Shown here: one piece after another, positions 20,991-29,595 of the stretch | How the letters are laid out: each line of letters opens with the position of its first letter | How positions within the stretch are numbered: position 1 is the stretch's first letter | Assembly (NCBI RefSeq): GCF_025452195.1 | Contig: NZ_CP104973.1 | Coordinates: 2,215,001-2,279,000, forward strand | Origin: Phyllobacterium zundukense | GTDB lineage: Bacteria > Pseudomonadota > Alphaproteobacteria > Rhizobiales > Rhizobiaceae | Length of the DNA: 64,000 nt | Direction: 5' to 3' | Translations under genes and position numbers: made by a program | The notes under the pieces: generated by a model | What the model saw: only the letters and a program-made list of their open reading frames with translations | Database searches by the model: none | What the model was told of the DNA's origin: nothing

Positions 20991-21019
20991 CAAAAAACCG
21001 CACGGTTTTGACCGTACGG
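20991..21019 (-). promoter_or_regulatory. Terminator-like hairpin in the carB leader (possible attenuator)
   Basis: On the minus strand a 9-bp stem CCGTACGGT/ACCGTGCGG (one mismatch) with loop CAAA is followed directly by TTTTTTG, then 29 bases to the carB ATG. The upstream gene is divergent, so the only transcript crossing it should be that of carB. A short ORF (MPARTVKTVRFF...) starts at 21028 and covers the hairpin. Attenuation is inferred. Confidence 0.5.
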
Positions 21020-21289
21020 GCAGGCATATAATTCCAAATGCGAGGCTAAGGCTGCCTTATAGGCAAAGGAAGCGCATTGTGTAACCCCAAAAACGCGCGA
21101 TTTTACGGTTTTTCGGAGCAGTTTTCGGCCAGATATATCGTGTGCATTAATCAGTCACGAAAATTGATTATCTATCGACTGCAGCTACACGTTGAAAAAT
21201 AGCATCGTGCGTGAAACAAATATCGCACTATACTGTTGGAACTACAGCGCATCGACGTCTGTGCCGATGCAAGAGCCGGGAGACAGGAA

Positions 21290-22219
21290 ATGCGTTGGCA
21301 GGGCCGCAGGCAGAGTGACAATGTTGAAGATCAACGCGGCGAGGGCGGTGGTTTTCCCGGCGGTATCGGCCGCGGTGGCGGCTTTCGACTTCCAGGTGGT
21401 TCCGGCTTTCGCACAGCGCGCGGGGGAGGCTTTTCCGGTATCGTCATTCTTGCAGCGATTTTCCTCTTCCTGAAATTCTGCACGAATATAGACCCCATGC
21501 AGATACTGGTCGGTGAAGGCGGCGGCCAGCTGGTGCCCGGCCAGAGTCAAGCGCCAAGCGGCGGCACTTCGGTCAAGAACGACGATCAGATGACGCAGTT
21601 CGCGCGCACTGTTCTTGCCGAGACCGAAGACGTCTGGAGCGGTATTTTCCAGGCCGAAGGACAGCAATATCCGGCTCCGACTATGGTGTTGTTCAGCGGC
21701 CAGGTCCGCTCCGCCTGCGGCTTTGCGAGCGCCGCATCCGGGCCCTTCTACTGCCCCGGCGACAAGAAGCTCTATATCGACTTGAGCTTCTATGACGAAC
21801 TCGAACAGAAATTCGGCGCCTCCGGGGATTTCGCACAGGCCTATGTCTTAGCGCACGAAGTAGGCCACCACATACAGAACCTCATCGGCGTCCTGCCGAA
21901 ATTCAACGCGATGCGGCAGAGCATGAGTCAAGCCGACGCGAATTCGATGTCTGTGCGTGTCGAGCTTCAGGCGGATTGCTTCGCCGGTATCTGGGGGCAT
22001 TTCACCAAGCAGCAAGGCATACTTGAAGCTGGCGATCTCGAAGAGGCACTCAATGCTGCCCAGCAGATCGGCGATGATAATCTGCAGCGGAGGACGCAGG
22101 GCTATGTCGTGCCGGAAAGTTTCAACCACGGCACGTCGGCTCAACGCGCCAACTGGTTCAAACGCGGTTTCGACAGTGGCAAGCTCGAGAGCTGCGACAC
22201 GTTTAGCGGGAATATTTGA
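21290..22219 (+). CDS. ypfJ: YpfJ-family neutral zinc metallopeptidase
   Basis: A 309-residue protein of the putative neutral zinc metallopeptidase (YpfJ/KPN_02809) family. It has a Gly-rich Arg-containing N-terminus (MRWQGRRQSDNVEDQRG), one membrane helix (about 50-70), and a periplasmic domain with the HEVGHHIQN zinc site and a downstream acidic segment (ELQADCFAGIWG) giving the third ligand. The start was set at the family's typical MRWQGRRxSxNVEDRRG. GGAGACAGGAA precedes it. Target proteins are unknown. Divergent from carB. Confidence 0.9.
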   Translation: MRWQGRRQSDNVEDQRGEGGGFPGGIGRGGGFRLPGGSGFRTARGGGFSGIVILAAIFLFLKFCTNIDPMQILVGEGGGQLVPGQSQAPSGGTSVKNDDQMTQFARTVLAETEDVWSGIFQAEGQQYPAPTMVLFSGQVRSACGFASAASGPFYCPGDKKLYIDLSFYDELEQKFGASGDFAQAYVLAHEVGHHIQNLIGVLPKFNAMRQSMSQADANSMSVRVELQADCFAGIWGHFTKQQGILEAGDLEEALNAAQQIGDDNLQRRTQGYVVPESFNHGTSAQRANWFKRGFDSGKLESCDTFSGNI

Positions 22220-22225
22220 GCCTAG

Positions 22226-22402
22226 TTATCTCCCCTTTTGTGGGGAGAAAGCGATTTCAGCATCTTAGCCCTTGCTAAGTGCTAGAAATTGCAAGAAAGG
22301 GGATCCGCCCCAATGAACTACCCCCTCACTTGGATTTTCCAAGGATTTAGCGAAGAGGCTAAATCCAGGAAAATCCTTTCTCTCCCACAAGGGTAGAGAT
22401 AA
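22226..22402. repeat. 177-bp palindromic element with inverted ends
   Basis: The ends ttatctccccttttgtggggaga and tctctcccacaagggtagagataa are imperfect inverted copies, and each end is itself a hairpin. Inside, ggattttccaaggatttagc pairs with gctaaatccaggaaaatcc (22333-22378). It fills the gap between the convergent ypfJ and racemase genes, contains no ORF, and looks like a rhizobial intergenic MITE. Confidence 0.55.
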
Positions 22403-22426
22403 GAGGCGCCGTGCTATTTCCTTCGA

Positions 22427-23149
22427 TCAACCCGCGTCCTGCTCGCTCATGAAATCCATCCCCAGAGCATGCGCCACGGCGGCGTTTGAGTGAATAGTCG
22501 TTGAATCGAACACCGGCAGAGCGAGATTGTCATCGGTCAGAGACAGACAGATCTCCGTGCACCCGAGAATGACGCAGTCGGCGCCGGCATCCTTGCCGCG
22601 CTGGACGATCTTTTCCAACGCGTGACGGGAATCATCCTTGACGACGCCGCAGCAAAGTTCGTCGAAGATCACCGAATGCACCTTGGCGCGGTCAATCTCA
22701 TTGGGCACAATCAGCTCGATATCGAACTGATCGCGCATATAGTTTGCGTAAAAACTGTGCTCCATAGTGTAGCGCGTCGCGAGAAGCAGTGGCCGCTTCT
22801 TGCCCGCTGCCTGGAGCGCGCGGCCGGTTTCATACCTGATATCGATGAGCGGAACATTGACGGACGCGGCAACCGCATCGGCCACCAGATGCATGGTATT
22901 GGTACAGATCAGGACACAGTCCGCACCGGCGCCTTCAAGTCGCTTGGCCGCGTCGGCGAGAAGGGCTGCGGCGTCATCCCAGCGGTCGCTTTTCTGCAAC
23001 GCGACGACTTCGGCGAAATCCAGCGATTGCATGGCGATTTTGGCTGAGGCGAGACCGCCCAGACGTGCCCGGACCATTTCGTTGATCTGGCGGTAGTAGA
23101 CCGCCGTACTCTCCCAGCTCATTCCACCGATCAGTCCGATAGTACGCAT
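22427..23149 (-). CDS. Aspartate/glutamate racemase family protein
   Basis: A 240-residue cofactor-independent racemase of the aspartate racemase family. It starts MRTIGLIGGMSWESTAVYYR and holds both catalytic cysteines in VLICTNTMH and VILGCTEICL. It interconverts L- and D-forms of an acidic amino acid. AGGGAAC lies 8 bases before the ATG at 23149. The frame continues upstream, but that part overlaps the divergent regulator and is a shadow. The Lrp gene 147 bases away is the likely regulator. Confidence 0.9.
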   Translation of the reverse strand: MRTIGLIGGMSWESTAVYYRQINEMVRARLGGLASAKIAMQSLDFAEVVALQKSDRWDDAAALLADAAKRLEGAGADCVLICTNTMHLVADAVAASVNVPLIDIRYETGRALQAAGKKRPLLLATRYTMEHSFYANYMRDQFDIELIVPNEIDRAKVHSVIFDELCCGVVKDDSRHALEKIVQRGKDAGADCVILGCTEICLSLTDDNLALPVFDSTTIHSNAAVAHALGMDFMSEQDAG

Positions 23150-23296
23150 TCGCAAGTTCCCTAAATTGATTACTGGCAGGATAATAAATCGGCTTGAGCG
23201 CGGAGTGTTGGCAAAGTTTGTGGAAGTTCCTTGCCGGCAGACAAAAATCAGGCGTATAATTCTCCAAATGCGCTGAGAAATTGCTGGAGGGGTGAG

Positions 23297-23761
23297 ATGC
23301 TCGATGATCGTGATCGCAAGATTCTCAATTTGCTGCAGGAGAATGCGTCGTTTGCCGTCTCTGATCTGGCCGATCGGGTAAGCCTTTCGATCTCGGCTTG
23401 TTCGCGGCGGATTCAGCGCCTGGAGGACGAGGGTTATATCGCCAAGCGGGTCGTGCTTCTGGATCGTGCACATGCCGGCCTGCCGACGACGATGTTCGTG
23501 ATCGTGCGTACAGCCCGCCATTCTGCCGGTTGGCTCGAACAGTTTCGCGCGGCGATCGTCGACATTCCCGAAATTGTCGAAGTGCATCGCATGACCGGGA
23601 CGATCGATTATATCCTGAAGTTGGTGCTTCCGCGCGTCGAAGCCTATGACGACATCTATAAGGCGCTTGTGGAGAAGGTCGAGTTCTTCGATATATCCGC
23701 CTCTGTTTCGATGGAAACATTGAAAGCGACTACAGCGGTGCCAACGCACTATGCCCGCTAG
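23297..23761 (+). CDS. Lrp/AsnC family transcriptional regulator
   Basis: A 154-residue Lrp-type regulator with the N-terminal helix-turn-helix (MLDDRDRKILNLLQENASFA) and the C-terminal RAM domain. GGAGGGGTGAG is the ribosome site. It is transcribed away from the racemase gene, so the two probably form a regulator/target pair responding to an amino acid. Confidence 0.9.
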   Translation: MLDDRDRKILNLLQENASFAVSDLADRVSLSISACSRRIQRLEDEGYIAKRVVLLDRAHAGLPTTMFVIVRTARHSAGWLEQFRAAIVDIPEIVEVHRMTGTIDYILKLVLPRVEAYDDIYKALVEKVEFFDISASVSMETLKATTAVPTHYAR

Positions 23762-23951
23762 ATTCAGGTGATGCCGGCCTGATTGCGCACAATTTGACAG
23801 GGTTTGTCAGGAGGATTTCGCCGAGAATGCACTTTCCGGTGGCGGAATGGCAGATTTCCTGATCATGTTCACGGATTGTTTCGCATTATCCTATGCAATA
23901 CAACGATTTTCCGCGCAATCGCGGACATAAACGCCAGTTGCGAGTTTTCCG

Positions 23952-25223
23952 ATGATTGACCCTATCCTGGCCAAACGCGGCCTGACGCTCGTCTTCATGA
24001 TCCTGCTGCTGGACATCATCGGCATCGGCATCATCGTGCCAGTCTTGCCGGAGTATCTTGAGGAATTGACCGGCACGGATGTGGGGAATGCAGCAATCTA
24101 CGGCGGGTGGCTGCTTTTCGCCTATGCCGGCATGCAGTTTGTTTTTGCGCCGCTGATCGGGAATCTCAGCGATCGCTTCGGCCGCCGGCCAATATTGCTG
24201 ACGTCGGTTATCACCTTTGCCTTGGACAATCTGATCTGTGCGCTTGCGCCAAACTTCGCCATCCTGCTGATTGGCCGAATCCTTTCAGGTATCAGCGGCG
24301 GCAGTTACTCCACGGCCTCCGCTTATATCGCCGATGTCAGCACGGACGAAAACCGCGCCAAGAATTTCGGCCTGCTTGGCATTGCATTTGGTATCGGTTT
24401 TATTCTTGGACCCATCATTGGCGGCTTCCTCGGCGAGTTTGGCCCACGCATACCGTTTTACGGGGCGGCGCTGATCTCGTTTCTGAATTTCGTCGCGGCT
24501 TATTTCCTTCTGCCCGAAACGCTTGCCGCGAAGGATCGCCGGAAATTCGAATGGAAGCGTTCCAATCCGCTTGGCGCTCTAAAACAGATGCGCAATCACA
24601 CGGGCATTCTGTGGCTCGGGCTCGTGTTCTTTATGCTGACGCTCGGACACATGTCGTATCCCGCAGTATGGGCCTATGTCGGCAGCTACCGCTACGGCTG
24701 GAGCGAAAGCGATATCGGCATATCACTTGGCATCTACGGCCTGTGTGCGGCAATTGTAATGGGGCTTGTTTTGCCTCGCATCGTGTCGAGATTTGGCGAA
24801 TGGCGCACGGCCGTCATCGGCCTTGCCTTTGCGGCGCTCGGTTTCTTCGGTTATGCCAGCGCCTGGCAGGGCTGGCTGGTCTATGTGGTGATCGTTGCGA
24901 CCTGCCTTGAAGGGGTCGCTGATCCAGCCATGCGCAGTATCGCCTCCGCAAAAGTGCCTGCATCGGAGCAGGGCGAGTTGCAGGGGGCGATGACCAGCCT
25001 GTTCAGCATCACCAATATTATCGGGCCGCTGATCTTCACGCAGATATTCGCGATCTACACCGCGCCGGGCGCATCCATCACCTTTAGCGGCGCTCCCTAT
25101 GTGCTTGGCGGGATTTTCGTGCTGATCGGCCTGATCGTTTTTGTACTGCGCGTCGAAAAGCCATCGCTGGCCAAAGACGAGGTTCTCGTTCCAGGTGCGT
25201 TGGCCCAGAACGAGGCTGGTTAA
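23952..25223 (+). CDS. MFS transporter of the TetA/TCR type
   Basis: A 423-residue inner-membrane protein with twelve predicted helices. The loop 2-3 motif [14 protein letters not shown] and the helix 5 motif [16 protein letters not shown] are those of 12-helix drug/proton antiporters such as TetA. The pair with [18 protein letters not shown] at the N-terminus is typical of the TCR/Tet subfamily. Chromosomal members often have unknown substrates, so tetracycline export is not implied. It stands alone; the 190 bases upstream show no clear operator. Confidence 0.88.
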   Translation: MIDPILAKRGLTLVFMILLLDIIGIGIIVPVLPEYLEELTGTDVGNAAIYGGWLLFAYAGMQFVFAPLIGNLSDRFGRRPILLTSVITFALDNLICALAPNFAILLIGRILSGISGGSYSTASAYIADVSTDENRAKNFGLLGIAFGIGFILGPIIGGFLGEFGPRIPFYGAALISFLNFVAAYFLLPETLAAKDRRKFEWKRSNPLGALKQMRNHTGILWLGLVFFMLTLGHMSYPAVWAYVGSYRYGWSESDIGISLGIYGLCAAIVMGLVLPRIVSRFGEWRTAVIGLAFAALGFFGYASAWQGWLVYVVIVATCLEGVADPAMRSIASAKVPASEQGELQGAMTSLFSITNIIGPLIFTQIFAIYTAPGASITFSGAPYVLGGIFVLIGLIVFVLRVEKPSLAKDEVLVPGALAQNEAG

Positions 25224-25229
25224 GCGGTT

Positions 25230-25703
25230 TTATAGTCCCAAGTCTGACAGGCCGGGATGATCGGCTGGACGTGGTCCGGAACGATCCCAGTGAAACTTGC
25301 GTTCGGATTCCTTGATCGGAAGGTCGTTGATGCAAGCAAACCGCTTTTGCATCAGGCCGTTTTCGGCGAATTCCCAGTTTTCATTGCCATAGGCGCGAAA
25401 CCAATTGCCAGAATCATCGTGGTATTCGTAGGCGAAACGAACGGCGATGCGATTGCCGGTGAATGCCCAAAGCTCCTTGATGAGCCGATAATCGAGTTCA
25501 CGGTTCCACTTGCGCGTGAGGAAAGCCACGATTGCCTCGCGCCCCTCCACAAACTCTGCACGATTGCGCCAATAGCTGTCGATCGTATATGCCAGCGATA
25601 CCCGCTCGGGGTTGCGGCTGTTCCAACCGTCCTCCGCGCCACGAACTTTTTGCGCCGCGGTTTCGTGAGTAAATGGAGGTAGGGGCGGGCGCTGTTCCGG
25701 CAT
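25230..25703 (-). CDS. DUF1348 (NTF2-like) family protein
   Basis: A 157-residue protein of the DUF1348/YesE family, a one-domain NTF2-like fold. Diagnostic stretches are [30 protein letters not shown], and [24 protein letters not shown]. No function is known; the fold often binds small hydrophobic ligands. It is convergent with the MFS gene (6-base gap) and sits just downstream of carA on the same strand (49-base gap). Confidence 0.88.
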   Translation of the reverse strand: MPEQRPPLPPFTHETAAQKVRGAEDGWNSRNPERVSLAYTIDSYWRNRAEFVEGREAIVAFLTRKWNRELDYRLIKELWAFTGNRIAVRFAYEYHDDSGNWFRAYGNENWEFAENGLMQKRFACINDLPIKESERKFHWDRSGPRPADHPGLSDLGL

Positions 25704-25752
25704 GGTCGATACTCCTCATTTCTACTTTCCGTGAGTCGCGCTTAGTCCTTGA

Positions 25753-26997
25753 TCAGGCGGCGTGGTCCCGTTCCGGCAGTGTCTGCATGCCCTTGCTCTC
25801 CCGGATCAGGTTGAAGAACCTGCGGAACAGATAATGCGAGTCTTGCGGACCGGGCGACGCTTCGGGGTGATGCTGCACTGAAAAGACCGGACGCCCAACA
25901 ACACGCAGGCCGCAATTGCTGCCGTCGAACAGCGAGATATGGGTTTCCTCGACACCATCCGGAAAGGATTGCGCATCGACGGCAAAGCCATGGTTCATAG
26001 AAACGATCTCGACCTTGCCCGTTGTGTCGTCTCGCACCGGATGGTTGGCGCCATGATGGCCTTGGTGCATCTTCTTGGTATCGCCGCCAAGTGCGAGCGC
26101 CAGCATCTGGTGACCGAGGCAGATGCCGAAGACCGGAATGTCGGTCTTGATAAGCTCCTTGATGGCAGGAACGGCGTATTTGCCGGTCGCCGCCGGATCA
26201 CCTGGTCCATTGGAGAGGAAAATGCCATCGGGTTTATGGGCCAGAACGTCTTCTGCGGTGGCTGAAGCCGGGAGAATAGTGACTTTGGCACCGAGACCGG
26301 CGATGAGCCGGAGGATATTGCGCTTGATGCCGTAGTCGATGGCGACGACGTGGAATTCAGGCGCTGTCTGCTCGTCAAAGCCTTCATTCCATACCCATGG
26401 CTTCTCGGTCCAAACGGAACTTTGCCCCGAGGTAACGTCTTTGGCGAGGTCGAGATCAAGCAGGCCATGCCACGCTGCGGCGCGCTTTTTCAGCGCTGGA
26501 ATATCAAATTTCCCGTCCGGATCATGGGCAATCACCGCGTTCGGCATACCCTTCTCGCGGATGAGAACCGTCAGGGCACGGGTGTCGACGCCAGCCAGAG
26601 CAATAACGCCGCGGGCTTTCAACCAATGATCCAGGTGGTCGGCAGCGCGATAGCTCGAGGGTGCCGTAATGTCGGCCTTGAAGATTGCGCCAACCGCACC
26701 CGCGCGATTGGCCGGGGTCAGGTCCTCGATGTCTTCCTTGTTGGTGCCGACATTGCCTATATGCGGGAAGGTGAAGGTGACGATCTGGCCGGCATAGGAC
26801 GGATCGGTTAGAATTTCCTCATAACCGGTAAGCGCGGTGTTGAAGCAGACTTCCGCTTCGCAGATGCCGGTCGCGCCAAGGCCCTTGCCTTCGATGACGG
26901 TGCCATCGGCCAGAACCAGCAATGCCGTCGGCTTGAATTCGGTCCAGCCCGCGGTCTTTGAGGATGTACCGGCGTCTGTCGTTGTGTTGGTGGTCAT
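25753..26997 (-). CDS. carA: Carbamoyl-phosphate synthase small subunit
   Basis: A 414-residue glutamine amidotransferase subunit of carbamoyl-phosphate synthase, the partner of CarB 5 kb away. The N-terminal CPSase_sm domain begins near residue 22 (TALLVLADGTVIEGKGLGATG), and the class I glutaminase domain has the catalytic Cys in FGICLGHQ and His in HHPEASPGP. The first 20 residues (Thr-rich) are an extension over E. coli CarA. AGGAG lies 6 bases before the ATG at 26997. carA and carB are not in one operon, as in other Rhizobiales. Confidence 0.96.
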   Translation of the reverse strand: MTTNTTTDAGTSSKTAGWTEFKPTALLVLADGTVIEGKGLGATGICEAEVCFNTALTGYEEILTDPSYAGQIVTFTFPHIGNVGTNKEDIEDLTPANRAGAVGAIFKADITAPSSYRAADHLDHWLKARGVIALAGVDTRALTVLIREKGMPNAVIAHDPDGKFDIPALKKRAAAWHGLLDLDLAKDVTSGQSSVWTEKPWVWNEGFDEQTAPEFHVVAIDYGIKRNILRLIAGLGAKVTILPASATAEDVLAHKPDGIFLSNGPGDPAATGKYAVPAIKELIKTDIPVFGICLGHQMLALALGGDTKKMHQGHHGANHPVRDDTTGKVEIVSMNHGFAVDAQSFPDGVEETHISLFDGSNCGLRVVGRPVFSVQHHPEASPGPQDSHYLFRRFFNLIRESKGMQTLPERDHAA

Positions 26998-27268
26998 GCG
27001 GCACTCCTGAGCGTGGGCTTGCGTCGTTGCCGGCGTTGAAAAACGCCGTCCAACGTTCCATATGACATGGCTGAACGCGGTGGTGACGAGGCTCCCCACC
27101 GCAGCAACAACAAAATGTCTGGCTAAGACCCAGTCCATAAACAAAGCCGCGCACAAGGTCAATTGCGACACAAGAACTCTTCGTGGAATCATGCCAGAAT
27201 CGGCGTTTCGCGATGATTGTCTTTGTTTGCCGTCAACATTAGGGTGCGCGAAAGCAGGAGATCAAATT

Positions 27269-27718
27269 ATGCGCGATACCATCGCAGCGGCACTGACCAC
27301 AGCCATTAAAGCACAAGACAAGCGCCGCGTGCCGACGCTGCGCCTGATCATGTCCGCAATCAAGGATCGCGATATTCTCAACCGGGGTTCGGGCAAGGAA
27401 CCCGCAACGAATGAGGAAATAAGCTCCATTCTCGCCAAGATGATCAAGCAGCGCGAAGAGTCGGCAAAGCTTTATGAAGAGGGCAATCGTTCGGAACTCG
27501 CCGGGCAGGAGCGGGCGGAGATCGAGATCATTCGTGATTTCATGCCGAAGCAGTTGAGCGAAGCGGAGATCCGCCATGCCGCCAAGCAGGTAATCGATGA
27601 GATTGGTGCAAGCGGCCTGCGTGACATGGGCAGGAGCATGAATGTGCTGAAAGAAAGATACGCTGGCCAGATGGATTTCAGCAAAGCCAGCAGCATCGTG
27701 AAAGAGATTCTGCAATAG
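27269..27718 (+). CDS. yqeY: GatB/YqeY domain-containing protein
   Basis: A 149-residue YqeY protein, full length, related to the tail domain of the GatB amidotransferase subunit. It begins MRDTIAAALTTAIKAQDKRR and ends in MDFSKASSIVKEILQ. Its role is not settled; a part in tRNA-dependent amidation has been proposed. CAGGAG lies 8 bases before the ATG. It is divergent from carA. In related genomes I recall yqeY close to dnaG; here an 8.7-kb block comes between. Confidence 0.9.
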   Translation: MRDTIAAALTTAIKAQDKRRVPTLRLIMSAIKDRDILNRGSGKEPATNEEISSILAKMIKQREESAKLYEEGNRSELAGQERAEIEIIRDFMPKQLSEAEIRHAAKQVIDEIGASGLRDMGRSMNVLKERYAGQMDFSKASSIVKEILQ

Positions 27719-27790
27719 GTGAGTTCATCGCATCTGTAGTGATGCTGGCCATCTTCCGAAGCCGCGCATGTCGCGCAGAGGATTGGAATG

Positions 27791-28378
27791 TCATGGCCCT
27801 CGGGACGAAAGCGCAATACGCCTGACCTCGTCAGCCGCTGCTTCGAGAACGTGCTGCGACATATCTTCATCTGTCATGATACGAGAGACCACCACGGCCC
27901 CAACCATGAGGGACAGTACGGCCATCGCTTTATGACAAGGTTTGGAGCTCTCCGATTTCGGCATCATCTCATCCAGGATCTTCAGATGAGCTTCGATGCC
28001 GTCTTGAAACGGAGCCCGTACCTCTTCGCTCTGCCGCGCGGCATCAGAACCAAGTGCCGCCAGAGGGCACCCGTCGCTCCTCTCCTGGCGATGGCCCATG
28101 GACAAATAGAACGAAACAACTGCTTCAAGTGGATCAGGATTGCCGGTAGCTGCTGACGACCATCTGCGGGTTGCGTGTTCCATCGCACGTCTTGAAGCCT
28201 GTGCGGCAAGATCGGCTTTGGATTCGAACTGCTTATAGAACCCGCCCTGAGTAAGGCCGGCGCCCTTCATCAAATCCTTCAGTCCAATGCCGTCAAAGCC
28301 GTGCTCCCGGAAGAGCCGACTTGCGGCGTTTATCACCCCTTCGCGATTTTCTTCGGCCTGTGCACGGCTGACTCGCAT
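27791..28378 (-). CDS. TetR-family repressor of the RND pump
   Basis: A 195-residue TetR protein: helix-turn-helix at about 10-55 (INAASRLFREHGFDGIGLKDLM) and a ligand domain with GGFYKQFESKADL. GGAGG lies 6 bases before the ATG. It is divergent from the RND adaptor/permease genes, with palindromes between them, so it probably represses both. The ligand is unknown. Confidence 0.9.
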   Translation of the reverse strand: MRVSRAQAEENREGVINAASRLFREHGFDGIGLKDLMKGAGLTQGGFYKQFESKADLAAQASRRAMEHATRRWSSAATGNPDPLEAVVSFYLSMGHRQERSDGCPLAALGSDAARQSEEVRAPFQDGIEAHLKILDEMMPKSESSKPCHKAMAVLSLMVGAVVVSRIMTDEDMSQHVLEAAADEVRRIALSSRGP

Positions 28379-28393
28379 TTTGACCTCCAAAAT

Positions 28394-28443
28394 TAGATTT
28401 CGTTTGACATCTATAGCAAGTTTAGAGTTAGATCGCAATCTAA
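28394..28443. promoter_or_regulatory. Palindromic operators between the TetR and RND genes
   Basis: The perfect palindrome ttagat-cgca-atctaa lies at 28428-28443, and a second pair of half-sites, tagat ... atcta, at 28394-28413. Both share the TAGAT half-site and lie in the 100-base divergent promoter region, as expected for a TetR repressor. Confidence 0.6.
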
Positions 28444-28478
28444 ATCGAACCCTGCACCTGTCAACAAGGCTAATTGCA

Positions 28479-29594
28479 ATGAACCGCAAATTTCTTCTCT
28501 CATCGATAGCGTTTCTGGTGGCGGCCGGCGCTGCGGGAATTGTGTTCGTCGTCGAACCATCTGGAAAGGCAGCGGAAGCCGCGGATCCCCGCATGGCGGC
28601 CCCATTCGTCAAAGTGGTGAAAGCAAAGGCGCCCGAGACGTTCGAGCGAACCTTCACAGGAACCATCGCCGCCCGGGTGCAGAGCAATCTTGGGTTTCGT
28701 GTGCCTGGCAAGATCGTTCAGCGTTACGTGGACGTCGGCGAAAAGGTCAAAGGCAGCCAGCCTCTAATGCGCATCGATGAAACTGATTTGCGTCTTGCGC
28801 TTGCGGCGAAACGCAATGCAGCTGCCGCTGCCCGTGCGGTATTCACACAAGCGCAAGCAGACGAGCGAAGATACGCCGCCCTCGTTAAAAATGGCCTGGC
28901 TGCATCTCCCCAACGTTATGAGCAAGCCAAGACAGCTCTCGACACTGCCGCCGCGCAGCTTGCTGCGGCGGAAGCCGATGCAAGCGTCTCGGAGAATGAG
29001 GCAACCTATTCGCTTCTGGTCGCTGACTCCGATGGAACCGTGGTTGAGGCGCTCGGGGAGCCCGGACAAGTCGTAGCGGCAGGCCAAACTGTCATCAGGC
29101 TTGCCAAGGCGGGGCCGCGGGAAGCACTCGTCTGGCTTCCTGAATCGCTTCGGCTGGAACTCGGGGAAGTGGCACATGCAAGTGTCTACGGAAACGAAGC
29201 GGAGGAAGATAAGGCCCGGCTTCGCCAGATATCGGACGCTGCGGACCCTCAGACTCGCACCTATGAGGCTCGGTGGGTTCTGGAGGGCGCAGCAGCATCG
29301 GCTCCGCTAGGTGCAACAGTGACAATAAGAGTTTCCAACAAAAGCAGCCAAGCGCATGCAGTGGTGCCTGTCGGCGCTGTCTTGGATGATGGCAGTCGAA
29401 CCGGGGTATGGGTATTCGACGAGAAGCCCTCGATCGTCCACTTCAGGCAGATAAAGGTCGAACATATCGGCGAGGAGAACGCAGTTGTCTCCGGCCTCGA
29501 GACAGGCGAGCCGGTCGTCGCTCTTGGGGCCCATTTGCTGGTGGACGGGGCAAGCGTCCGAACCAAAGCAGAACAAACCAGAGTGGCGAACTAA
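28479..29594 (+). CDS. RND efflux periplasmic adaptor subunit
   Basis: A 371-residue membrane fusion protein linking an RND pump to an outer-membrane channel. It has a signal/anchor (1-27), the lipoyl-barrel start GFRVPGKIVQRYVDVGEKVKGSQPLMRID, an alpha-helical hairpin rich in Ala (about 105-165), the second lipoyl half ADSDGTVVEALGEPGQVV, and a beta-barrel domain. The frame is open upstream; the Met at 28479 begins the signal region. It ends one base before the permease ATG, so they form an operon. No outer-membrane factor gene is adjacent. Confidence 0.92.
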   Translation: MNRKFLLSSIAFLVAAGAAGIVFVVEPSGKAAEAADPRMAAPFVKVVKAKAPETFERTFTGTIAARVQSNLGFRVPGKIVQRYVDVGEKVKGSQPLMRIDETDLRLALAAKRNAAAAARAVFTQAQADERRYAALVKNGLAASPQRYEQAKTALDTAAAQLAAAEADASVSENEATYSLLVADSDGTVVEALGEPGQVVAAGQTVIRLAKAGPREALVWLPESLRLELGEVAHASVYGNEAEEDKARLRQISDAADPQTRTYEARWVLEGAAASAPLGATVTIRVSNKSSQAHAVVPVGAVLDDGSRTGVWVFDEKPSIVHFRQIKVEHIGEENAVVSGLETGEPVVALGAHLLVDGASVRTKAEQTRVAN

Positions 29595-29595
29595 A

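Noticed and set aside
23150..23749. Upstream extension of the racemase frame to 440 residues
   Set aside because: It overlaps the convincing Lrp gene on the other strand; MRTIGLIGG with a ribosome site at 23149 is the proper start.
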